Positions 56,907 through 64,000 of a stretch of 64,000 bases of DNA are shown here, in pieces. A model generated the notes under the pieces. It saw only the letters and a list, made by a program, of their open reading frames with translations. It did no database searches and had not been told where the DNA came from. Numbering within the stretch: the first letter of the stretch is position 1; each line of letters begins with the position of its first letter. The DNA comes from an uncultured Polaribacter sp. GTDB lineage: Bacteria; Bacteroidota; Bacteroidia; Flavobacteriales; Flavobacteriaceae. The translations under genes were made by a program, and so were the position numbers. The stretch is from contig CANMHT010000002.1 of assembly GCA_947497755.1 (NCBI GenBank), forward strand, positions 558,001 through 622,000, written 5' to 3'.

Positions 56907-58142
56907 ATGCAGTTTAGAGATTTAGGATTAAACAAACCTATTGTTAGAGCAGTTTTAGAACAAGGATACGAAGCGCCAACTTTGGTGCAAGAACAAACGA
57001 TTCCGCTTGTTTTAGAACAAAAGGATGTCATTGTATCTGCTCAAACCGGAACCGGAAAAACTGCCGCATTTGCTTTGCCAATTTTACAACAACTTTTTGA
57101 CAAGCAAGATGCACCCAAAAAAGGAAAAAAAATCAAAGCTTTAATCGTAACACCAACAAGAGAATTGGCAATTCAGATTGAAGAAAACTTTAAAAAATAT
57201 AGCAAGTATAGCAATCTTAGAACCGGTATTGTGTACGGTGGTGTTTCTTTTGAACCACAAAAAGACATGCTTAGAAAAGGAATAGATATTTTAGTAGCTA
57301 CACCCGGTAGATTATTAGATTTACACAAACAAGATGCTGTTTATTTAGACTTTGTAGAAACTTTTGTATTGGACGAAGCCGACTTAATGTTAGACATGGG
57401 TTTTATTGATGATATTAGTAAAATAGAGCATTTATGTCCAGAAGAGAAACAGCAATTATTGTTCTCTGCAACCATGCCAGCAAAAGTGGTAGAATTGGCT
57501 AAAACGGTTTTGCAAAATCCTGTAAAAGTAGAAGTTGCACCAACGTCATCAACAGTAAAAACAGTACAACAGTTGTTGTATTATGTGCCAAAACCTAAAA
57601 AGATAGAACTGTGTTTGCATGTGCTTAGAAACACCATTAAAGGTAGTGTTATTATTTTTAGAAGAACCAAATACGGAGTTGATAAACTAGAAAAGTCACT
57701 AGCTAAAAACGGCTATTCTGTAGATAGTATTCACGGAGACAAAACCCAAAATTTGCGTCAAGAAGCCTTGCAAAAATTTAAAAATGGCGATGTGTCTATT
57801 TTAATAGCTACAGATGTGGCAGCTCGTGGAATTGACATTAAAAATGTAGATGCTGTTATTAATTTTGACTTGCCTAATGTTTCTGAAACCTATGTACATA
57901 GAATTGGAAGAACAGGAAGAGCAGGAGAGAATGGAGTTGCCTATTCGTTTTGTTCTGCTGATGAAAAGAATTATGTACAGGCTATTCAAAAATTGATACA
58001 AAAAGACATTGAAGTTGTAGAAGAGCATCCGTATCCTTTAGATCCAAAAGCGAAACCAGAAGTACACAGAAAAAAAGGAAGTAAGTATAAAAAAGGAAGA
58101 AAATCAGAAGCGTCTAAAAAGAAAAAAAGACGTTGGTATTAA
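56907..58142 (+). CDS. DEAD-box RNA helicase
   Basis: 411 residues. All core motifs: AQTGTGKTAAF (motif I), PTRELAIQ, TPGRLLDL, DEAD in VLDEADLMLDMGF, SAT in LFSATMPAKV, and HRIGRTGR. The C-terminal 40 residues are very basic (KKGSKYKKGRK, then KKKKRRWY), as in RhlE-type proteins that bind RNA. Has its own promoter box and terminator. Likely involved in RNA unwinding at low temperature or ribosome assembly. Confidence 0.95.
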   Translation: MQFRDLGLNKPIVRAVLEQGYEAPTLVQEQTIPLVLEQKDVIVSAQTGTGKTAAFALPILQQLFDKQDAPKKGKKIKALIVTPTRELAIQIEENFKKYSKYSNLRTGIVYGGVSFEPQKDMLRKGIDILVATPGRLLDLHKQDAVYLDFVETFVLDEADLMLDMGFIDDISKIEHLCPEEKQQLLFSATMPAKVVELAKTVLQNPVKVEVAPTSSTVKTVQQLLYYVPKPKKIELCLHVLRNTIKGSVIIFRRTKYGVDKLEKSLAKNGYSVDSIHGDKTQNLRQEALQKFKNGDVSILIATDVAARGIDIKNVDAVINFDLPNVSETYVHRIGRTGRAGENGVAYSFCSADEKNYVQAIQKLIQKDIEVVEEHPYPLDPKAKPEVHRKKGSKYKKGRKSEASKKKKRRWY

Positions 58143-58153
58143 ATACATAACAT

Positions 58154-58187
58154 AAAAAAAACTCCTCAATTTTTGAGGAGTTTTTTA
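58154..58187. terminator. Bidirectional terminator
   Basis: Inverted repeat AAAAAACTCCTCAA/TTGAGGAGTTTTTT between the helicase gene (plus) and the M14 gene (minus). Confidence 0.9.
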
Positions 58188-58204
58188 GGTTTTATAGGAA
58201 GGTG

Positions 58205-59947
58205 TTAGTTACTTTTTTTAGAAACTAATCCTCCTTTGGCGCTGTCTACTGTAATGGTAAACTTAGCATTTCCTTTTACAATCCATCGTACTTTAACAAC
58301 ACTGTTTCCAGGGATGTTTCTAACACGCATTTTAGCTGGATTTACTTTTTGTTCTTTAGTTACGTTAAAGTCTGCATCTGTAACCAACATTCCCGCAACA
58401 ACTTTTACTCCAGAAATACTTACATAGTCAGGTCTAGTAATGTTGTATTTTAAATCTTGACTAGCGTGAGTAGGCATCAATCTATCATTCTTAATAGTTA
58501 CAGTAACTTCTTTTAAACCACCACCCATTTTCTTTTCAGAAATATCTGCAATAGATAAGTTTGGCATGTGATACGCGTGGTAAAAAGTAAATGCCATATT
58601 TCTATGTGCTTCTTCTTCTAACATAAAGCCTGGTGTTGCTCTACCAAAATTCTTTTTAAATCCACCTACTTCAATTTTTCCATAGGTTGGATGATCAAAT
58701 TCTTCCCAAGGAGTAAAAGCATCGTTCATTAATAAATCTCTGTCAAAGTCATAGGTTTGATTTCTACCACCATTATTCTTTTTATAATAGGCAAACGAAG
58801 TAAAAATCTCATTGGTAAATGTGTAAATTCCTCTACTACCATAAAACCAATCTAACTCACCACCAAACACAGAATACAAGTCTTTATATACTGTTAAATA
58901 ACGATATCCTGGTAACATTTTTTCTCCTTTTTTACCAATAGCATCATAAATTCTGATGTCTTGTCTATTATAAGTAGCTAGATCTTCTCTTGCTCCAGGA
59001 CCACGAAGAATCATTCCGCCAGAATTGTGAAAACTTTGTGCTCCAGCAATATTTGGATGCTTTAATACAAAATCTGCAACAGCTCTTGTTTCTGGTAAAG
59101 AAAAAGGGTGTTTGTAAGCTCCACGTTGAATATAGTCTGGTTGCCATTTCCAACCCCAATCTCTATTTGGATCGTAATATCCATGTGTGTCTTCGTTAAT
59201 TCTTCCGTCATTGTCATTGTCAATCCCTTCGTTTCCTAAGTATTCATAACGTTGTGTAGTTACTACATCATCAGGACCAATCAACAACATTTTTCTAGGG
59301 TCTTTTGGGTCTACAATATAATTTCCATGTGGATTTTTTCTACGCATTCTAGTAATAGAACCATCACCATTAATATCATCATATCCATCTTCGTCAAACT
59401 TTCCATCTCTATCGTCGTCTAAAGCAATCATACCAGATCTTGGACTGTGTGGAGTATTTGGCTCTTTCATATAATCATTTCTAGCATCAGGGTTAATGGT
59501 AGGAACAATATAAAAAGTACGGTCATTTAACATGTTTGTGATATAATCATTATCACCAAAATTTTCTGTTAAATACCAAGCAGTATAGATACAAATTTCT
59601 CCACCTTGAATTTCGTTTGAGTGGATATTTCCATCTACATAAAATGCAGGTTTTCTATCTGCGTTTCCTTTTTTGTAATTGGTAATTGCTAACATCCAAA
59701 TGTCTTTTCCTTTGGCAGATTTACCAATCGATTTTCTTCTTACCAAATTAGGATAAGCATCAGCAATTTTTTTGCTTAAAGTAGCTAATCCTTCAGAAGT
59801 ATAATATCTGTTAAAAGAGATGCTAACTTTTGGGTTGTGTGGTGATCCAGAAGCTCTAAAAACTTCATCACTTTTTTGGGCATTAATTGCTAATGGAAAT
59901 AAAAATAATAGCAATAATGATTGACGTATGTGTTTTTGTAAGTTCAT
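58205..59947 (-). CDS. M14-family zinc carboxypeptidase (active copy)
   Basis: 580 residues, signal peptide to about residue 23 (FPLAINAQ). Catalytic residues of M14 are present: His109 and Glu112 (HSNEIQGGE), Arg156 (NPDAR), third ligand His307 (QSFHNSGG) and base Glu380 (FTNEIF). An insert at about 177-255 has Asp-rich DxDxDG repeats (DDDRDGKFDED, NGDGSITRMR, NDNDGRINED), likely calcium-binding. A C-terminal beta domain follows. It lies 13 bases downstream of the second M14 gene in the same orientation. Confidence 0.92.
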   Translation of the reverse strand: MNLQKHIRQSLLLLFLFPLAINAQKSDEVFRASGSPHNPKVSISFNRYYTSEGLATLSKKIADAYPNLVRRKSIGKSAKGKDIWMLAITNYKKGNADRKPAFYVDGNIHSNEIQGGEICIYTAWYLTENFGDNDYITNMLNDRTFYIVPTINPDARNDYMKEPNTPHSPRSGMIALDDDRDGKFDEDGYDDINGDGSITRMRRKNPHGNYIVDPKDPRKMLLIGPDDVVTTQRYEYLGNEGIDNDNDGRINEDTHGYYDPNRDWGWKWQPDYIQRGAYKHPFSLPETRAVADFVLKHPNIAGAQSFHNSGGMILRGPGAREDLATYNRQDIRIYDAIGKKGEKMLPGYRYLTVYKDLYSVFGGELDWFYGSRGIYTFTNEIFTSFAYYKKNNGGRNQTYDFDRDLLMNDAFTPWEEFDHPTYGKIEVGGFKKNFGRATPGFMLEEEAHRNMAFTFYHAYHMPNLSIADISEKKMGGGLKEVTVTIKNDRLMPTHASQDLKYNITRPDYVSISGVKVVAGMLVTDADFNVTKEQKVNPAKMRVRNIPGNSVVKVRWIVKGNAKFTITVDSAKGGLVSKKSN

Positions 59948-59960
59948 CTTTCTAATATTT

Positions 59961-61586
59961 TTATTTTAAGTTGATTGTTTTAGTATCTATTCCTGTATGA
60001 GAAGTACCAGCTTCTAAGCTAACTTTCCCTTTTCCTTTAACCAACCAAGTAAATTGTTGTGAACTATCTCCATTAATAGAAGGAACTAATGTGATGCTTC
60101 TTCCACTAATTAATTGCTGTTTTTTCGTTAATGTAATTGCTACTTTAATACGACGTAACCATCTTGATTTTCTTCCCATCTCTGTATGTGTAGGTAATAA
60201 ACCACTATTGTGAACATCTACGGTGATTCTTGTAAATCCTTTTCCTACAGCTTCTGTTTTGATATTTTGCAATGTGATATTTGGTTGCATTTTAGCTAAT
60301 GCAATTACAAAATCTGTATGCTTTTTACTAATGTCTGCCACCATTTTATATGGAGGATTGATCATTTTGTATGGAGCAATTCCACCAACTTCTACTTTTT
60401 GGTTAGGAAAATCAGGATGTTTTACAGGAGTCCATGGAACAAAAGCATCTTTGATGTTTTCTTTTTTAGCCCAACGTAAGTAGTTAACATACTTATTTTT
60501 TGAAGCTTTTTTAGCAGAATCTTTTACTTTTGGTACCCACCATCCTGGAGTACTTAAAGCCAATTTTCCAAAATGGAAATATGACCATTGGAAAAAATCT
60601 CCACCTTTTCCGTTTGATGTAGGAGCATCTTTTGTACCCGTAATTTTATTGTATTTACCAGATAAAAACTTGTTTAAAGCGGCATCGTTTTTTAGAATAC
60701 TAGTAACCACTCTTTTTCTAGCTCCGCTAGCATTGTATTTTAAAGGTTTAGATAAGTTATTTTCTGGACCTAAAGTTAGGATGGCAAAAACATTCCATTG
60801 CTCATATAAGAAACTTAATAAAGCTCTGTTTTCTTTTTCAGAAACTGGGTGTTCTCCAGCTCCGGGTTTAAAATACGGATAGTTATAACTAAAGTTTTTG
60901 TTAAAATGTATTCCACCTTTTCCATCTTCATTAAATTTTCCGTCTTTATCATTGTCAATACCTTCAGAAAGAAGTTTGTATTTTCCTAATTGACCTTTGC
61001 TTTTACTAGCCTTTACTAAAATTCGATCATCTTCTTTTAGCTTGATGTAGTTTCCTGTTACATCTTCTACACGCATCATGGTAATCAAACCATCTTTGTT
61101 TAAATCGTCAAAAGGATCTTCGTTACTACTTCCGTCTCTGTCGTCGTCAGTATTTTTTGCATTTCCGTTTTTGTAATGCTTCAAAGAAGAAAAGTAATTT
61201 TCTGTGGCATTAGGACTCATGTTAGGGAAAATATAAAAAGTGGTTTTCTCTAAAACTTGAGCATGGTTTTTTAAGATGTTTTCTGCAATAGAAATTGCCA
61301 TTTCTGGACCTAATAAATGCTTGCCATCAACACCACTAACAATGGCAATGGCTGGTTTATTTTTAGCATCACCTTTACCTAAAGTTAAGGCCCAAATTTT
61401 ATGACCTCCAACAGTAGTGGTTAACTCTTTTAAAGATGCGTTTGCAGCATTAGTACGTTGTAAACTTTTAAGTCTTTTAGTAAAGCTACTATAATTACTA
61501 TAATCTGATTGCGCAGAAATTTGCCATGAAGTAAAGCAAATAAACAATCCTAAAAACAAGGAAAGCTGCTGTTTTTTGTTATACAT
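59961..61586 (-). CDS. M14-like protein lacking catalytic residues (probable pseudoenzyme)
   Basis: 541 residues, signal peptide (to about residue 25, ISAQ). It shares the layout and Asp-rich inserts of the neighbouring M14 (DDDRDGSSNED, DNDKDGKFNED) and the C-terminal beta domain. At the aligned positions the zinc motif HSNE reads DGKH, NPDAR reads SPNAT, the third His is Gly, and the FTNE base region reads LSTPGW. All key residues seen in the sister protein are therefore replaced, so peptidase activity is unlikely. First gene of a two-gene operon with the active copy. A binding, folding or scaffold role is inferred. Confidence 0.8.
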   Translation of the reverse strand: MYNKKQQLSLFLGLFICFTSWQISAQSDYSNYSSFTKRLKSLQRTNAANASLKELTTTVGGHKIWALTLGKGDAKNKPAIAIVSGVDGKHLLGPEMAISIAENILKNHAQVLEKTTFYIFPNMSPNATENYFSSLKHYKNGNAKNTDDDRDGSSNEDPFDDLNKDGLITMMRVEDVTGNYIKLKEDDRILVKASKSKGQLGKYKLLSEGIDNDKDGKFNEDGKGGIHFNKNFSYNYPYFKPGAGEHPVSEKENRALLSFLYEQWNVFAILTLGPENNLSKPLKYNASGARKRVVTSILKNDAALNKFLSGKYNKITGTKDAPTSNGKGGDFFQWSYFHFGKLALSTPGWWVPKVKDSAKKASKNKYVNYLRWAKKENIKDAFVPWTPVKHPDFPNQKVEVGGIAPYKMINPPYKMVADISKKHTDFVIALAKMQPNITLQNIKTEAVGKGFTRITVDVHNSGLLPTHTEMGRKSRWLRRIKVAITLTKKQQLISGRSITLVPSINGDSSQQFTWLVKGKGKVSLEAGTSHTGIDTKTINLK

Positions 61587-61690
61587 AATAACGTTTGGTT
61601 AAATTAATTGAATGAATAAGCTTTAAAGATATAGATTTCTCAATATTCTTAACCAGTTGCTATTATAAGTTTATAAAAATTAAGTTTTTT

Positions 61691-62140
61691 TTAACGTTTT
61701 GATTTTAAGATAATCTCTTCATAATCATCTGTTTTCTCTAAAGAAGCAAACAACTGCTGAAATTTTTCCGAAGGTGTCGCTAACTTTCTTTTTTGCAAAT
61801 CTATCCAAGCGCCAAAGACCATAATTTTAGCAGAGAGTTCTCCTTTTTCATTATAAAAATGATGCTCTAATTTCCAGCGTTCTGTTTTTTTAGAAACCGC
61901 TTTTAATTGTAAGTCGATGGTAATATCTTCTCCCATATGCACTTCTTTATAAAAAGAAGTTTCTTCTTTAAACAGAATAGGCCCTAAGTTTTCTTTTGCA
62001 AAATCATTGATAGAATACCCAAGTTTTTTAAAAAAGCGAACTCTTACTTCGGCAGCATAATCATTATAAGCGCTATGTCTTAGATGTCTATTTGCATCAA
62101 AATCAGACCAACGCGTTTTAAAAGTTACTTGAAAACTCAT
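61691..62140 (-). CDS. Acyl-CoA thioesterase (hotdog fold)
   Basis: 149 residues. 4HBT-type hotdog signature: FKTRWSDFDANRHLRHSAYNDYAAEVR near the N-terminus (the D-x-N-x-H region). Hydrolyses thioesters of CoA or acyl-carrier protein; specific substrate unknown. Its start ATG shares one base with the stop of the tail-specific protease gene, so the two are translationally coupled. Confidence 0.92.
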   Translation of the reverse strand: MSFQVTFKTRWSDFDANRHLRHSAYNDYAAEVRVRFFKKLGYSINDFAKENLGPILFKEETSFYKEVHMGEDITIDLQLKAVSKKTERWKLEHHFYNEKGELSAKIMVFGAWIDLQKRKLATPSEKFQQLFASLEKTDDYEEIILKSKR

Positions 62141-64000
62141 TAATGCTTAACAATCTGATTTAGATTTCTCATTTTTAGTTGACTTAGTACATTCAATGCT
62201 TCGTTAACATAGATGTCTTTTGCTAAACTTTTATGCCAAGCAATTCTTTTGTCTTTATTTACAACAGCACTTTCTATTAAAGGAAGTTCGCTTTTAGGAG
62301 ACACAAACTTTAAGTTTGAATTGAATTTAAAAACAGACTTGAATTTTTCTCCACTTTTTTCATGAGCTTTCGCTTCTTTGGTAAACTGCTTAAAGTTTAA
62401 AGAATAAGTAGTGTCTTCTTGCCCTTTTTTAAGCCATTTTGCATAATCGTTGATTAGTTTAAAATCTGGATTTTGCATAATTCTTTCTTTACTTTCATTC
62501 ACAACGTCGCTAAAGTTTTCGTAAGAATCTACAGTAGTATAGTTGGCTTTATCTACTTTGTCCCAAGCTAAAGCACCATCCATATCTCTTTCTCCATATT
62601 TCATATAACTAAATCTACTAGGCATAGCGATATCAGAATATACCCCTTCTTTTTGTGTTGATCCTCCATTAACTCTATAGAATTTTTGAATGGTCATTTT
62701 TAAGAAACCTAAGTCTTTTTTATATTTTGGATAGAACTGATTGATTGGTAAAATGTTTTGAACTGTTCCTTTACCAAACGTTTGATTTCCACCCATAATA
62801 ACAGCTCTGTTATAATCTTGCATTGCAGCAGCAAAAATCTCAGAAGCAGAAGCAGACAATTCGTTTACAAGTACTACTAATGGTCCGTTCCATTGAATTT
62901 TAGGATTAGAATCACTTTGTACTCTTGGTTTGTCTCCTCTATATTTTACTTGAACTACTGGTCCTTCACTGATAAATAATCCGGCAATTTCGATTGCAGT
63001 TTTTAAAGAACCACCGCCGTTATTTCTTAAATCGATTAATAAACCTTCAACATTTTCTTTTTTCAGGTTTGCAATTTCCTTTTCCATGTCTTTGGCAGAA
63101 TCTCTAAAGTTTTTATCACTAAAATCGATATAGAATTGAGGTAGGTTAATTACACCGTATTTCTTTCCGTCTTTTTCTACAACACTAGATTTTACATAAG
63201 TTTCACCCAATTCAACAATATCTCTAACAATAGAAATTACTTTGATAGAGTTGTCTAATTTTTTCTTTACAGTAAGACGTACTTCAGTTCCTTTTTTTCC
63301 TTTAATAAATTTAATAGCGTCATCTAAACGCATTCCAACAATATCTAATGGTTCTTCGTCTGCTTGAGCTACTTTTAAAATAATATCTCCAGCTTCTAAA
63401 TCACCTTGTTTCCATGCTGGTCCACCAGAAACTACTTCAAAAACATGGGTATAAATTCCTTTCTTTTGTAATCTTGCACCAATACCTTCAATTTTTCCAG
63501 ACATATCCACATCAAAACGCTCTTTAACTCTTGGCGCCATATATGTAGAATGCGGATCAAAACCTCTGGTAACACTATTTAAAAAAGTAGAAAACCAATC
63601 TTCATGCTCTAATTCTTCAATACGCATGTACAATTCGTCCATGCTTTTTAATACTTCTTTTCTAGCTTTAGCTTCCAATTCTTTAAAGCTAGATTTTTTA
63701 AAGTTTTTATTGTCTTTTAATTTGCTATTAGCTTCTTCTAATTTTTGTTGCTCTTGAATTCTACTTAAGGTATTTAACTTCAATTGTTTTCTCCAATTGT
63801 CAATCAATTCGTTTTCATTTTTAGGAAAAGCTACTTTATCATAATCAACATTGATACTTTCTCTTTTATTAAAGTTAAAAGGCTGAGATAAAATTTGTCC
63901 GTAGTATTTTTTAGCAGATTTAATTTTTTCAGTAAATCGACCATATACTAAATGATAAAAATCTAAGTTGGCTTTTTTAAGTTGATTGTCAATTAAATAT
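62140..64000 (-). CDS. prc: Tail-specific (C-terminal processing) protease Prc, 5' end cut by the window
   Basis: The frame stays open to the last base of the window; the visible 620 or so residues begin inside the protein (the far end reads about YLIDNQLKKANLDFYHLVYGR). A TTG at 63807 is not the start. Visible: the N-terminal helical region with SRGFDPHSTYMAP, a PDZ domain (GDIILKVA, then DAIKFIKGKKGTEVRLTV), and the S41 catalytic core with LIDLRNNGGGS, the nucleophile Ser in SASASEIFAAA and the Lys in GGNQTFGKGTVQ. It degrades periplasmic proteins carrying C-terminal tags. Length and layout fit Prc/Tsp of Bacteroidota. Confidence 0.93.
   Translation of the reverse strand, partial: YLIDNQLKKANLDFYHLVYGRFTEKIKSAKKYYGQILSQPFNFNKRESINVDYDKVAFPKNENELIDNWRKQLKLNTLSRIQEQQKLEEANSKLKDNKNFKKSSFKELEAKARKEVLKSMDELYMRIEELEHEDWFSTFLNSVTRGFDPHSTYMAPRVKERFDVDMSGKIEGIGARLQKKGIYTHVFEVVSGGPAWKQGDLEAGDIILKVAQADEEPLDIVGMRLDDAIKFIKGKKGTEVRLTVKKKLDNSIKVISIVRDIVELGETYVKSSVVEKDGKKYGVINLPQFYIDFSDKNFRDSAKDMEKEIANLKKENVEGLLIDLRNNGGGSLKTAIEIAGLFISEGPVVQVKYRGDKPRVQSDSNPKIQWNGPLVVLVNELSASASEIFAAAMQDYNRAVIMGGNQTFGKGTVQNILPINQFYPKYKKDLGFLKMTIQKFYRVNGGSTQKEGVYSDIAMPSRFSYMKYGERDMDGALAWDKVDKANYTTVDSYENFSDVVNESKERIMQNPDFKLINDYAKWLKKGQEDTTYSLNFKQFTKEAKAHEKSGEKFKSVFKFNSNLKFVSPKSELPLIESAVVNKDKRIAWHKSLAKDIYVNEALNVLSQLKMRNLNQIVKH

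Noticed and set aside
63805..63807. TTG at 63807 as the start of the tail-specific protease
   Set aside because: The frame continues open to the window end and a complete protein of this family is longer; the gene is cut by the window.

Overview
The window reads as a chromosome segment of a marine-type flavobacterium (Bacteroidota, Flavobacteriaceae; Tenacibaculum/Polaribacter-like). The support is very AT-rich DNA, TAnnTTTG promoter boxes in place of sigma70 boxes, few Shine-Dalgarno sites, many lipoproteins with a short signal and an SC lipobox, and typical flavobacterial families (HemW, FIST plus kinase, S9 peptidases, S37, BlaI/M56, M14, tail-specific protease). The genus cannot be fixed from this window. 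There are no insertion sequences, phage genes, CRISPR arrays or rRNA.

Layout. 1-6.2 kb: housekeeping and small genes (hemW, a cyclase-fold protein, acetyltransferase, MmcQ/YjbR) and a FIST sensor/histidine kinase pair. 6.3-17.6 kb: an AraC regulator divergent from a plus-strand run that encodes all four enzymes from trans-4-hydroxy-L-proline to 2-oxoglutarate (4-hydroxyproline 2-epimerase, D-amino-acid oxidase-type flavoenzyme, DapA-like deaminase, 2-oxoglutarate-semialdehyde dehydrogenase), interleaved with a DPP-IV-like peptidase, a DUF885 peptidase and an Xaa-Pro M24 peptidase. 17.6-22.9 kb: erythromycin-esterase-like protein, S41 peptidase, membrane-bound AraC regulator, second M24 peptidase. 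22.97-36.9 kb: a minus-strand block, read from its upstream end, of pyrroline-2-carboxylate reductase (ornithine cyclodeaminase family), trans-3-hydroxyproline dehydratase, GH63 glycosidase lipoprotein, a three-domain kinase/M23/class-III-aminotransferase-fold fusion resembling hydroxylysine kinase plus phosphohydroxylysine phospholyase, a beta-propeller amidohydrolase, a GH2 beta-galactosidase and a small NTF2-like lipoprotein. 37-51.7 kb: S37 peptidase, adenine deaminase, PhnA-like protein, DUF4407, M56/BlaI pair with clear operators, cyclophilin, a second S9 peptidase and an M20 dipeptidase. 51.8 kb: tRNA-Leu(UAG). 51.9-55.1 kb: a two-gene defence-like module (Dam-type methylase plus a nuclease-DGQHR-HEPN protein). 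55.5-64 kb: TPR protein, Bax-inhibitor-1 family, DEAD helicase, tandem M14 proteins (the upstream one looks catalytically dead), thioesterase and tail-specific protease (cut by the window end).

How the genes work together. The main inference is that 6.3-38.5 kb is one catabolic region for collagen-type peptides. Collagen is the main source of 4-hydroxyproline, 3-hydroxyproline and hydroxylysine carrying Glc-alpha-1,2-Gal-beta. The region encodes candidate enzymes for each: peptidases for proline-rich peptides, both hydroxyproline routes, an alpha-glucosidase-family enzyme and a beta-galactosidase that could strip the disaccharide, and a fused kinase-lyase for free hydroxylysine. Each family call rests on visible motifs; the joint substrate assignment is inference. 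No collagenase, TonB-dependent importer or aminoadipate-semialdehyde dehydrogenase was seen in the window.
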